Assembly: GCA_030141605.1 (NCBI GenBank) | Contig: JAQGDQ010000322.1 | Span: 220,501-269,622, forward strand | Source of the DNA: Tubiluchus corallicola | Taxonomy: Eukaryota > Priapulida > Priapulimorpha > Priapulimorphida > Tubiluchidae | DNA length: 49,122 bases | Direction of reading: 5' to 3' | Shown here: one piece after another, positions 13,601-22,171 of the stretch | Position numbering within the stretch: the first letter of the stretch is position 1 | Layout of the letters: each line of letters begins with the position of its first letter | Notes under the pieces: generated by a model | What the model was told of the DNA's origin: nothing | Database searches by the model: none | The model's input: the letters and a program-made list of their open reading frames with translations, nothing else | Program-made: the position numbers and the translations under genes

Positions 13601-16600
13601 CAGTAGTGTGTTTTTCTTTGCTGATCACTAACATGTGATGACACAGTTAACTGCTTGCATTATTCAGTAGTGTCTTTTCCTTTGCTGATCACTCACACGT
13701 GATGACACAGTTAACTGCTTGCATTATTCAGTAGTGTCTTTTCCTTTGCTGATCACTCACACGTGATGACACAGTTAACTGCTTGCATTATTCAGTAGTG
13801 TCTTTTCCTTTGCTGATCACTCACACGTGATGACACAGTTAACTGCTTGCATTATTCAGTAGTGTCTTTTCCTTTGCTGATCACTCACACGTGATGACAC
13901 AGTTAACTGCTTGCATTATTCAGTAGTGTCTTTTCCTTTGCTGATCACTCACATGTGATGACACAGTTAACTGCTTGCATTATTCAGTAGTGTCTTTTCC
14001 TTTGCTGATCACTCACATGTGATGACACAGTTAACTGCTTGCATTATTCAGTAGTGTCTTTTCCTTTGCTGATCACTCACACGTGATGACACAGTTAACT
14101 GCTTGCATTATTCAGTAGTGTCTTTTCCTTTGCTGATCACTCACATGTGATGACACAGTTAACTGCTTGCATTATTCAGTAGTGTCGTGATGACACAGTT
14201 AACTGCTTGCATTATTCAGTAGTGTCTTTTCCTTTGCTGATCACTCACACGTGATGACACAGTTAACTGCTTGCATTATTCAGTAGTGTCTTTTCCTTTG
14301 CTGATCACTCACATGTGATGACACAGTTAACTGCTTTCATTATTCAGTAGTGTCTTTTCCTTTGCTGATCACTCACATGTGATGACACAGTTAACTGCTT
14401 TCATTATTCAGTAGTGTCTTTTCCTTTGCTGATCACTCACACGTGATGACACAGTTAACTGCTTGCATTATTCAGTAGTGTCTTTTCCTTTGCTGATCAC
14501 TCACACGTGATGACACAGTTAACTGCTTACGTTATTCAGTAGTGTCTTTTCCTTTGCTGATCACTGACACAGTTAACTGTTTACGTTATTCAGTAGTGTC
14601 TTTTCCTTTGCCGATCACTCACATGTGATGACACAGTTAACTGCTTGCATTATTCAGTAGTGTCTTTTCCTTTGCTGATCACTCACACGTGATGACACAG
14701 TTAACTGCTTGCATTATTCAGTAGTGTCTTTTTCTTTGCTGATCACTAACACGTGATGTCACAGTTAACTGCTTGCATTATTCAGTAGTGTGTTTTTCTT
14801 TGCTGATCACTAACATGTGATGACACAGTTAACTGCTTGCATTATTCAGTAGTGTCTTTTCCTTTGCTGATCACTCACACGTGATGACACAGTTAACTGC
14901 TTGCATTATTCGAGTAGTGTCTTTTCCTTTGCTGATCACTCACATGTGATGACACAGTTAACTGCTTGCATTATTCGAGTAGTGTCTTTTCCTTTGCTGA
15001 TCACTCACACGTGATGACACAGTTAACTGCTTGCATTATTCAGTAGTGTCTTTTCCTTTGCTGATCACTCACATGTGATGACACAGTTAACTGCTTTCAT
15101 TATTCAGTAGTGTCTTTTCCTTTGCTGATCACTCACATGTGATGACACAGTTAACTGCTTGCATTATTCAGTAGTGTCTTTTCCTTTGCTGATCACTCAC
15201 ATGTGATGACACAGTTAACTGCTTGCATTATTCAGTAGTGTCTTTTCCCTTGCTGATCACTCACACGTGATGACACAGTTAACTGCTTGCGTTATTCGAG
15301 TAGTGTCTTTTCCTTTGCTGATCACTCACATGTGATGACACAGTTAACTGCTTGCATTATTCAGTAGTGTGTTTTTCTTTGCTGATCACTCACATGTGAT
15401 GACACAGTTAACTGCTTGCATTATTCAGTAGTGTGTTTTTCTTTGCTGATCACTCACATGTGATGACACAGTTAACTGCTTTCATTATTCAGTAGTGTCT
15501 TACCCTTTGCTGATCCACGATACAAGCCTTGTCGTTAAGTGAGAAAAGGGTGTCAAGTGTTCAGTGTCGTAAAAACGAAACGTCGCTAAACACGGAGTCG
15601 GTTACACAAAGACTTAATGTAATGACAACTTCTGATTATAACGTCTTGTATAAATTTATTCTGTTATCTATTCATTTCAAGCCATTTTGCCGTTCCGTCT
15701 GTGTTAATAGCAAAATCATTTTTCAGCTATCAGTTAGCTACTGGAAGTGAAGACAATACAGCTAAAATCTGGGATGTCAGACACAGGAAATGTCTCTACA
15801 CGATTCCTGCGCACAAAAACTTAGTTTCCAGGGTCAGATTCCAACGTGAGTGAAATCTGTTTGCTGTTTTCGACTTCTGTTTACGTTTAGGCCAACATAA
15901 AAATACTTCTATTTCCATTTAGTCGTTCGAGTAACATTTTTTTATCATCCACTTGGACGGAAATTTTAAAATATTTTTGCCTTTTAATATACTTACTTGA
16001 TGCAGTAATATAAAAGTGTTTTTTTAATTTAAAACGTAAAACATAATAATTATTATAACATCATTCTTTCTTGGAACGAAGGACGCGGTTATATTTTTCC
16101 ATGGCTAACTCTCGGCCAGGGTTGCCAATTTAAATGATGCTTATTGTATTGGAGGCTAAAAAGTATCAAATTTTCCGCCAAATCGGTGTATTAACAGCCA
16201 GACAGCCAAAAATTTAAAACATTACTGCTAACCAGTGGAAAATAAACAACTTTGATTTGAATTGATTTTAAATATTCCAGCTTTAAACATTTACAAAGCT
16301 TTAAAAAACATTTTCCTCTCTTCTACTGACATCTTTTGAGCTCATGAGGTAAGACAGAAGCGATTTTTTGTGTGTGGCCGGCCTTTTTCGTTTGGTGCGA
16401 ATTATTGCCAGTTTAGGTGAACATTTTGTTTACATTAATGCTGTGCGCTTTTAAGCGTGTCATAGTGTCCTAAATGATTGACGTGGTAGTGGCAGTGGTT
16501 CAATGCCTTGCTTGGCTGGGGAATATACCTCAGGCACAAGAACGGCTGGAATTACGTCAAACAAAAGACAGTTATTTTCAGAGCGACTGAACGCGTAGCT

Positions 16601-18622
16601 GTAAAAAATGGTGTAAATGTCTTTGCTGCTTAAATTTATCTATGCGTTTCGTTATGAATAGAAATTATTGATGTATTTATTCAGGTGTTAATGGAGATTA
16701 CTTGCTGACGAGTTCGTATGATAACACAGCAAAGGTAAGAATCGTTTTTCCCACGATGTTTGTAAAAATTTCTTCTTTGTAATCATATCGTATGTAGTTG
16801 GTTATTTTTTCTTTATTTTTATCGATTTTTGTCTAATATTACTAAATTATTACACTCTTGGGATGAGGGGAATAATAATAAATGGTCCCAGCATGTGCAA
16901 GGCAGCCAAAGTTAGGCAATATCAAGCCTGGTTGGTAGACGTAAAGGTGACCTCCAGCAAACATTTTTCTAAGCAGCTTCTTCTGCTATACTGTCCGACC
17001 AAGTGAGGTTGTACTGTATGCTATTAAGCACGGCTAAGAATCGTCTACGCTTTAAACTGAAATATTATCCTTAACTCCTTCAGGACTGCACAGTTCAAAC
17101 CTATAACTTTTCTGCTACTGTATGAGTACAGACATAACTAAATAATTACATATTAAGCACTGTTTTATTCAGGAGAATCTGTTATCCATTCGTGCTATTT
17201 GTTTAAACATTTATAAGTGATTTAATTGGATAAAATTAAGAAAAAGACGATCTCTTCACGCACTCCAACTTAGCCTATCTAGTGGCTTAGTCTGGTGTAC
17301 ACTTGCGTGATCGTACACACTATTTTATTGATTACCTGCTTCCCACAGCCCAAGAGAACTGTCTCCTGTACAGAGTTCCAGGAAAAACCAATCGTTCAGC
17401 CAAGGAGAAATTAAGGTTGTTTTATTTTTAACAGGAACTTCTCTTTAAAAATAGAGTAGACTTGAGTCCAAAGTTTGTTGTGTCTGGATAGTTGAAATTT
17501 TCTGCATTAGTGACTTCACACAAGTGATACTGTACTTTGTTACAGTGTAAACACTGCAGTTACTGAAAGCTTTTTTCAATTCTTTTTATCAAAAATCGAT
17601 TTTCAATATGTCTAAGAAAATGCACTTCATAAATAATTTTGCATGAAAATCCCTTGTGTGAGGAGTAGAAACCTACAAAAATTACGAAATATAATGTAAT
17701 TGCTGCTTAGTGAGAGCAGTTTTTCATGAACCAGTGCAAAATGTAGCAAATGCTTACAGTCCTGAAAGAGTTAACAATGAGTTAAAGTCCAGTCTTCTAC
17801 AACTATTGAATGAGTCCCCATTGTTGAGTACTGGTTCATGGCTTCGTGGTGTTGACTGAATGAGTCCCCATTGTTGAGTACTGGTTCATGGCTTCGTGGT
17901 GTTGCCTGAACGAGTCCCCATTGTTGAGTACTGGTTCATGGTGTTGCCTGAATGAGTCCCCATTGTTGAGTACTGGTTCATGGCTTCGTGGTGTTGCCTG
18001 AATGAGTCCCCATTGTTGAGTACTGGTTCATGGCTTCGTGGTGTTGCCTGAACGAGTCCCCATTGTTGAGTACTGGTTCATGGCTTCGTGGTGTTGCCTG
18101 AATGAGTCCCCATTGTTGAGTACTGGTTCATGGCTTCGTGGTGTTGCCTGAATGAGTCCCCATTGTTGAGTACTAGTTCATGGCTTCTTGGTGTTGCCTG
18201 AATGAGTCACCATTGTCGAGTACTGGTTCATGGCTTCGTGGTGTTGCCTGAATGTGTCCCCATTGTTGAGTACTAGTTCATGGCTTCTTGGTGTTGCCTT
18301 ACTAAATTCTCTTATAGAGCAACGGACTGCATGAGTTTTTCACTCTGCTGTTCATTCTATTCTATTTTTTGTTTCAAATTCTTTTGCATTTGCTTAAGTA
18401 GCTGTAGATTTCTTTTGTTTTGTCTTGTAAATTTGTTTTCTAACTGGCATTTTAGAGTTTTGTGATTCCTGATTTTAGATTTGGTCACATCCTGGTTGGT
18501 CACCATTGAAGACCTTAGCTGGACATGAAGGGAAGGTCATGTATGCAGATATATCACCTGACAATAAATACATTGTCACGTCATCGTACGATAGAACGTT
18601 TAAGCTGTGGGCTCACGAGTGA
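2724..18622 (+). CDS. PRPF4: PRPF4, U4/U6 small nuclear ribonucleoprotein Prp4 (5' partial, 8 exons)
   Basis: Join 2724-2931, 5365-5547, 6340-6522, 9506-9721, 11060-11167, 15727-15845, 16685-16734, 18479-18622. All junctions are GT-AG and keep phase, giving 402 residues and a TGA stop. The order matches the Prp4 family: an SFM-type motif ([10 protein letters not shown], residues 1-10), a Lys/Arg/Glu-rich helix, the WYHEG motif (near 45), a basic linker, the GDERPISYC motif that opens the propeller, then seven WD repeats ending in the family signature SYDRTFKLW. Prp4 works in the nucleus with PRPF3 and PPIH in the U4/U6 snRNP and the U4/U6.U5 tri-snRNP during spliceosome assembly. Human PRPF4 is about 520 residues, so roughly 110-120 N-terminal residues are missing here. 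The exon 1 start is a splice acceptor, not an initiator. Introns total over 14 kb and most carry their own minisatellite or transposon debris. Identity rests on recalled family sequence, not a search. Confidence 0.97.
3347..4947. mobile_element. pogo/Tigger-like inverted-repeat DNA element (non-autonomous), TA target duplication
   Basis: The left end CAGTTGACACCATTTATTA (3347) and the right end, whose reverse complement starts CAGTAGACACCATTTATTA, form inverted repeats of about 125 bp. They share further internal blocks such as CGCTCCTATTCAAATA. TA lies on both sides (3345-3346 and 4948-4949), as expected for Tc1/mariner/pogo insertion. The interior has no transposase and is mostly an 85-bp tandem array. 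The CAGTWGAC tip resembles known pogo/Tigger ends; that family call is inference. The element sits in the intron after PRPF4 exon a. Confidence 0.85.
3646..4670. repeat. 85-bp minisatellite inside the inverted-repeat element, about 12 copies
   Basis: Units of 83-87 bp carry the shared word CCACTGGTCAAGTGATTA, TTTAGCTTCCAGAAA and GGACAAGCGGGTGACAGATT. Copies start near 3649, 3726, 3810, 3896, 3983, 4067, 4154, 4240, 4326, 4412, 4497 and 4584. Variants alternate between ACATG/AAATG and AACAATG/AAGAATG. Confidence 0.95.
4939..5312. repeat. 17-bp minisatellite, about 22 copies
   Basis: The unit CTATTGTGTCTACTGTA is nearly perfect throughout, with rare G-to-C changes (near 5074 and 5210). Since 17 is not a multiple of three and has no stop in any phase, all three plus frames stay open. 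That is an artefact of the repeat, not coding. It abuts and partly consists of the right tip of the inverted-repeat element. Confidence 0.97.
5365..5547 (+). CDS. PRPF4: PRPF4 exon b: linker and first half of WD repeat 1
   Basis: Completes the split Arg codon, then encodes [39 protein letters not shown] and LATAS. It ends with TG of a Trp codon. Acceptor TTTTAG at 5359-5364; donor GTAAGT at 5548. Confidence 0.97.
5548..6339. other. PRPF4 intron, nothing specific recognised
   Basis: AT-rich intron with no array or transposon end that I could identify. A short ORF runs from 6161 straight into exon c, but its first 60 codons are intronic and end at the acceptor. Confidence 0.6.
6340..6522 (+). 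CDS. PRPF4: PRPF4 exon c: WD repeats 1-2
   Basis: Encodes [30 protein letters not shown] and [15 protein letters not shown]. These are the C-terminal strand of WD1 with its GH/W-[DS] pattern and most of WD2. Acceptor AATAG at 6335-6339; donor GTGAGA at 6523. Confidence 0.97.
6881..7290. repeat. diverged intronic duplication, copy A
   Basis: This stretch aligns in order with 7886-8454. Shared blocks include GCTTACCTG, GGTAAAA, CTTTA.RCAATGTTAT, CTAAACTTGT, ATTTACA and TTGTACTTTAAA. Divergence is substantial. Copy A lacks the 152-bp insertion found in copy B at 8117-8268. Confidence 0.75.
7886..8454. repeat. diverged intronic duplication, copy B
   Basis: Partner of 6881-7290 in the same PRPF4 intron. 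It is longer because a retrotransposon 3' tail interrupts it at 8117-8268. The homology continues up to the TTGTACTTTAAA word near 8450. Confidence 0.75.
8117..8268 (+). mobile_element. 5'-truncated non-LTR retrotransposon 3' end with TTACTA-type tail
   Basis: The insertion is defined by comparison with duplication copy A, which reads straight from CAATGTTAT into CTAAACTTG. The inserted DNA is T-rich 3'-UTR-like sequence ending in AATAAAA followed by an (ATTACT)n tail. This is the usual layout of a CR1/L2-like 3' terminus. No coding sequence is retained. Confidence 0.7.
8382..8606. repeat. direct repeat, left copy flanking the MITE
   Basis: About 225 bp, from TGTAAGTGAT to the CTCTTTCTC word, closely matching 9070-9282. 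Shared words include AAAATGTCAAGACGAATTTT, ACATAAATTTTTATATAC and GGAAAAGAGGATCGCACTCT. The copies differ by small indels and a few substitutions. Confidence 0.92.
8607..9069. mobile_element. 463-bp MITE with CAGGGATGAGAAT terminal inverted repeats
   Basis: It starts CAGGGATGAGAAT (8607) and ends with the exact reverse complement ATTCTCATCCCTG (9069). No transposase is visible inside. Instead of a short target duplication, the element is bounded exactly on each side by a 213-225-bp direct repeat. The CAGGG start is hAT-like, but no 8-bp duplication is present, so the superfamily is uncertain. Confidence 0.8.
9070..9282. repeat. direct repeat, right copy flanking the MITE
   Basis: Begins TGTAAGTGAT immediately after the MITE's final G and ends at TTTTTCTC before ACCACTAGC. 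It is the slightly shorter partner of 8382-8606. Confidence 0.92.
9506..9721 (+). CDS. PRPF4: PRPF4 exon d: WD repeats 2-4
   Basis: Completes a Ser codon, then encodes [10 protein letters not shown] (end of WD2), [12 protein letters not shown] and [11 protein letters not shown] (WD3), [14 protein letters not shown] and GSLAVTG (start of WD4). Acceptor CTTTCAG at 9499-9505; donor GTAAGT at 9722. Confidence 0.97.
9950..10260 (-). mobile_element. possible non-LTR retrotransposon 3' end with (ATCA)n tail
   Basis: Read on the minus strand, an AT-rich UTR-like stretch ends in TGAAATAAACTAATCAATCA and a short (ATCA)n tail at 9950-9980. This matches the layout of the clearer element at 28801-29320. 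Upstream on the same strand, one frame reads LLMYL and stays open for about 50 codons, but I cannot identify it as reverse transcriptase. Confidence 0.45.
10481..11031. repeat. (GA)n / GAGGG simple-sequence tract
   Basis: About 550 bp of purine-only plus-strand sequence with (GA)n interrupted by GGGG and AGGG blocks. A GGGGGGCTGGAGGGAGGGAGG block occurs twice (near 10543 and 10694). It ends about 28 bp before the acceptor of the next PRPF4 exon, so it occupies most of that intron's 3' end. ORFs through it are compositional. Confidence 0.97.
11060..11167 (+). CDS. PRPF4: PRPF4 exon e: WD repeats 4-5
   Basis: Encodes [23 protein letters not shown] and VDFSPN, which are the end of WD4 and the start of WD5. 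Acceptor GGCAG at 11055-11059, just after the (GA)n tract; donor GTGAGT at 11168. Confidence 0.97.
11965..15516. repeat. 64-bp minisatellite, about 55 copies, in a PRPF4 intron
   Basis: The unit contains CTGATCACTCACAYGTGATG, ACACAGTTAACTGC and ATTATTCAGTAGTGTC. The Y position alternates between CACGTG and CATGTG. A rare 54-bp unit lacking CACAYGTGAT recurs at 12555, 13377 and 14559 with the same neighbours, so multi-unit blocks were copied. A further truncated unit lies near 14186. Divergence is very low. Confidence 0.98.
15727..15845 (+). CDS. PRPF4: PRPF4 exon f: WD repeats 5-6
   Basis: Encodes [36 protein letters not shown]. This is the DNT-KIWD signature of WD5 and the start of WD6. Acceptor TTTTCAG at 15720-15726; donor GTGAGT at 15846. 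Confidence 0.97.
15846..16684. other. PRPF4 intron, no element recognised
   Basis: AT-rich intron. A CAGGGTTGCCAA word at about 16127 looks like a transposon tip, but I found no matching inverted end, so I do not call an element. Confidence 0.5.
16685..16734 (+). CDS. PRPF4: PRPF4 exon g: 50-nt microexon-like part of WD repeat 6
   Basis: Completes an Arg codon and encodes [16 protein letters not shown]. Without it WD6 would lack its central strands, and the phase on both sides requires it. Acceptor TTCAG at 16680-16684; donor GTAAGA at 16735. Confidence 0.95.
16735..17806. other. PRPF4 last intron, 5' part, nothing recognised
   Basis: AT-rich unique sequence before the 50-bp array. No exon, RNA or transposon end identified. 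Confidence 0.5.
17807..18299. repeat. 50-bp minisatellite, about 10 copies
   Basis: The unit holds GAATGAGTCCCCATTGTTGA and GTACTGGTTCATGGCTTCGT. One copy near 17940 is shortened by loss of the GCTTCGTG word. It lies in the last PRPF4 intron, about 180 bp before the final exon. Confidence 0.96.
18479..18622 (+). CDS. PRPF4: PRPF4 last coding exon: WD repeats 6-7 and stop
   Basis: Encodes [20 protein letters not shown], then [27 protein letters not shown] and TGA at 18620-18622. The SYDRTFKLW end is characteristic of Prp4. Acceptor GATTTTAG at 18471-18478. Confidence 0.97.
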   Translation: MWSHPGWSPLKTLAGHEGKVMYADISPDNKYIVTSSYDRTFKLWAHE

Positions 18623-18643
18623 AACATGACAGAACATTTGAAG

Positions 18644-20164
18644 CGTCCAGCATGATCAGTGGAATAGCTTTGCCAGTGAGTGTCCAGCATGGTCAGTGGA
18701 ACAGCTTTGCCAGTGAACGTCCAGCATGATCAGTGGAATAGCTTTGTCAGTGAGTGTCCAGCATGGTCAGTGGAACAGCTTTGCCAGTGAGCGTACAGCA
18801 TGGTCAGTGGAATAGCTTTGTCAGTGAGTGTCCAGCATGGTCAGTGGAATAGCTTTGTCAGTGAGCATCCAGCATGATCAGTGGAATAGCTTTGTCAGTG
18901 AGTGTCCAGCATGGTCAGTGGAATAGCTTTGTCAGTGAGCATCCAGCATGGTCAGTGGAATAGCATTGTCAGTGAGTGTCCAGCATGGTCAGTGGAATAG
19001 CTTTGTCAGTGAGCATCCAGCATGGTCAGTGGAATAGCATTGTCAGTGAGTGTCCAGCATGGTCAGTGGAATAGCTTTGTCAGTGAGCGTCCAGCATGAT
19101 CAGTGGAACAGCTTTGTCAGTGAGTGTCCAGCATGGTCAGTGGAATAGCTTTGTCTGCGAGCGTCCAGCATGGTCAGTGGAATAGCTTTATGAGCGAGAG
19201 GCCAGCATGGTCAGTGGAATAGCTTTGTCAGTGAGCGTCCAGCATGGTCAATGGAACAGCTTTGCCAGTGAGCGTCCAGCATGGTCAATGGAACAGCTTT
19301 GCCAGTGAGCGTCCAGCATGGTCAGTGGAACAGCTTTGCCATTGAGCGTCCAGCATGGTCAGTGGAATAGCTTTCTCAGTGAGCGTCCAGCATGGTCAGT
19401 GGAACAGCTTTGCCATTGAGCGTCCAGCATGGTCAGTGGAATAGCTTTCTCAATGAGCGTCCAGCATGGTCAGTGGAATAGCTTTCTCAATGAGCATCCA
19501 GCATGGTCAGTGGAATAGCTTTCTCAATGAGCGTCCAGCATGGTCAGTGGAATAGCTTTCTCAATGAGCATCCAGCATGGTCAGTGGAATAGCTTTCTCA
19601 ATGAGTATCCAGCATGGTCAGTGGAACAGCTTTCTCAATGAGCATACAGCATGGTCAGTGGAATAGCTTTCTCAATGAGTATCCAGCATGGTCAGTGGAA
19701 CAGCTTTCTCAATGAGCATCCAGCATGGTCAGTGGAATAGCTTTCTCAATGAGTATCCAGCATGGTCAGTGGAACAGCTTTCTCAATGAGCATACAGCAT
19801 GGTCAGTGGAATAGCTTTCTCAATGAGTATCCAGCATGGTCAGTGGAACAGCTTTCTCAATGAGCATACAGCATGGTCAGTGGAATAGCTTTCTCAATGA
19901 GCATCCAGCATGATCAGTGGAACAACTTTTTCAATGAGCGTCCAGCATGGTCAGTGGAACAGCTTTCTCAATGAGCGTCCAGCATGGTCAGTGGAACAGC
20001 TTTCTCAATGAGCATCCAGCATGGTCAGTGGAACAGCTTTCTCAATGAGCATCCAGCATGGTCAGTGGAACAGCTTTGCCATTGAGCGTCCAGCATGGTC
20101 AGTGGAATAGCTTTCTCAATGAGCGTCCAGCATGGTCAGTGGAATAGCTTTCTCAATGAGCATC
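18644..20164. repeat. 37-bp minisatellite, about 41 copies, directly after the PRPF4 stop
   Basis: The unit is built on CCAGCATGGTCAGTGGAATA plus GCTTTSTCARTGAGCRT. Subtypes cluster by position: GTCAGTGAG types early, CTCAATGAG types late, with alternating GTATCC/GCATAC pairs at about 19560-19900. Its first copy begins about 21 bp after the stop codon, so it probably lies in the 3' UTR unless a polyadenylation site precedes it; none is evident there. Confidence 0.97.
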
Positions 20165-20191
20165 CTCATTCTTCGTCAGGTCCACTTTTCT

Positions 20192-20458
20192 CAAGCAGGT
20201 CGTACTAAAGACCGGCACCCGTTCACACCGAGCATTCTGAGTATATCCGAGTGCATATAAGTTGAGTGTGCGTAATTTCACAAGCAGGTCGTACTAAAGA
20301 CCGGCACCCGTTCACACCGAGCATTCTGAGTATATCCGAGTGCATATAAGTTGAGTGTGCGTAATTTCTCAAGCAAGTCGTACTAAAGACCTGCACCCGT
20401 TCACACCGAGCATTCTGACTATATCCAAGTGCATATAAGTTGAGTGTGTGTAATTTCA
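20192..20458. repeat. 89-bp tandem repeat, 3 copies
   Basis: Three copies start near 20192, 20281 and 20370 with the words GTCGTACTAAAGACC and TTCACACCGAGCATTCTGA. The first two are almost identical and the third is slightly diverged. Confidence 0.96.
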
Positions 20459-20592
20459 CAGTGCTTAGTGGCTTTTTTAAACATTTTCAATGTATCACTT
20501 CTCTTATCTGTCTACCTTTTCTTATTTCTTATTAAATTTCAGGATTTGCAACTGAACAGGTATTAGCTGTCAACTTCACAACTTATTTGTGT

Positions 20593-20761
20593 AATTCTGC
20601 ATAGTTAAGTGTTAGTCTTAAATTGTAATTGTGCATAGTTAAATGTTAGTTTTAAATTGTAATTCTGTGTGGTTAAATGTTAGTTTTAAATTGTAATTCT
20701 GCATAGTTAAGTGTTAGTTTTAAATTGTAATTGTGCATAGGTAAATGTTAGTCTTAAATTA
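20593..20761. repeat. 34-bp tandem repeat, about 5 copies
   Basis: The unit reads AATTSTGCATAGTTAARTGT followed by TAGTYTTAAATTGT. It is part of the AT-rich region downstream of PRPF4. Possible polyadenylation words nearby are ATTAAA at 20531 and AATAAA at 21194; neither is proven. Confidence 0.93.
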
Positions 20762-21440
20762 TTCATATTTCAACTAGAATCATCAATAGCTACTTGCAAA
20801 ATCATCCAATTCTAATTTTGTATACTCAGGATAAATTATTGCTTTAACTATTTGTGCTGCATGTCTAGGTTCATCATAGTAAAGCAGTCTGTTGTATCTT
20901 GTACGACTCCCGGTAGATTACCAAGTCAAAATACTTGTTCTGTGTAGTGTGTTTTATTCAAAATGTTGTGCACGTATATAAGCTTAATGGGGACACGGGG
21001 GAATAGAAAACTTTAGTAGGAATTTATGCTGTCAGGTTTGCTTTCTGTGTTTGTCAAATAATAACAGATGTTGAACTTTATTTTAATATAAAAACAGGCA
21101 AAGTAATTACTTGGTACGTAAAATCATAAGTCGTGTCTTTCCCCTTATATTAAACTTTGAATTTCCTTAGCTACTACAATGTGTGATAGGTGTAATAAAC
21201 ATTTTCTAGAACTGAACGTTATATAAGCTGGAAGAAATTTGATTCTTTAATTTTAGTCCTTAAACTGTTTGTTAAACATTTGTTTGAATGTTTATATGTT
21301 GGCTAGATGAATAAATCCTGAAATCTAATAATAACAATGATAACAATAACAATAATAATAACAATATGCTCTCAAACAATTACCATCTGCTGGGCACTTT
21401 TTACTCAAGTGATGAATATAATCGAGTTGTCACCGTGCAA

Positions 21441-21516
21441 GGTTAGCAACGGAAGTTAAGCAACGCTGGGCCTGTTAAGTGGATCGATAACCAAACTACC
21501 CTCTGGCTATTTATTA
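21441..21516 (+). mobile_element. 5S-rRNA-derived fragment (probable SINE3-type SINE head)
   Basis: The word GGAAGTTAAGCAACG (from 21451) followed by CTGGGCCTGTTAAG, TGGATCGATAACC and TCTGG follows the internal promoter region of 5S rRNA in order: box A, then the GGATGGGTGACC element, then CCTGGG. Several positions are changed or deleted, so it is not an intact 5S gene. A degenerate (AAT/AAC)n tract lies just upstream at 21327-21365. SINEs headed by 5S rRNA are known in animals; assigning this one to them is inference. Confidence 0.7.
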
Positions 21517-21859
21517 CCTTGTTTAGAAAGGTTACGCACATCTGAATGTGGCTAAGACACTTCTACTTGTTCAATGTCTCATTTTAGAAGATTAACCTCA
21601 ACAAATTTCTGTTGTTTGTTTGTTGTTGCGTCGTTCATTAATGTCCTGCATGGTCCAACTGGTATGCTATTAGCTTGTATCGCAAAGATTTCTGGTTCAA
21701 ATTCGCGACGTTACAAAAGCAGATTCGCAAAAATACAAATACCACTACAGTAGTTGAAATGTAATTTTATATAATAGGCAACTGGAAACTGTATACACCA
21801 TACAGACCTGATATAAACAGTCGTGTCATAAACAATGTAGGTAAAATTGCTACGGAAAA

Positions 21860-22170
21860 TTTCTTCAAGAAAACTATTCAACAAGCAAAGCAGACTGATG
21901 AACTTCAAACTAAACTCTTTCTCAAGAAAAGTGATAAACATATGGAACGACCTACTACGGGAAGCCATAGATGCTAGGAGCTTAAACTTATTCAAAAAGC
22001 AAAGCAGACCGAACCTGTAACTAAAGTCTTTTTCAAGGAAAGTGATAAATATGTGGAACGAGCTACCACAGGCGGCCATAGATGCTAAGAGCTTAAACTG
22101 TTTTAAAGGAAAAATAGACAAATCCATGTAGTGTCATCTCAGACACTCGTACATGTAAACACCAATAAAA
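21860..22170 (+). mobile_element. 3' end of a non-LTR retrotransposon pol ORF, with internal tandem duplication
   Basis: The plus-strand frame ending at TAG 22129-22131 reads FSRKVINMWNELP followed by AIDAKSLNCFKGKIDK. That is the usual C-terminal tail of many non-LTR endonuclease-reverse transcriptase proteins. A second copy, FSRKVINIWNDLL with AIDARSLNLFKK, lies 111 bp upstream in the same frame. The two are separated by an in-frame TAA, so the sequence is dead. An AATAAA at 22164-22169 follows the stop. The rest of the element is missing (5' truncation). Confidence 0.8.
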
Positions 22171-22171
22171 A

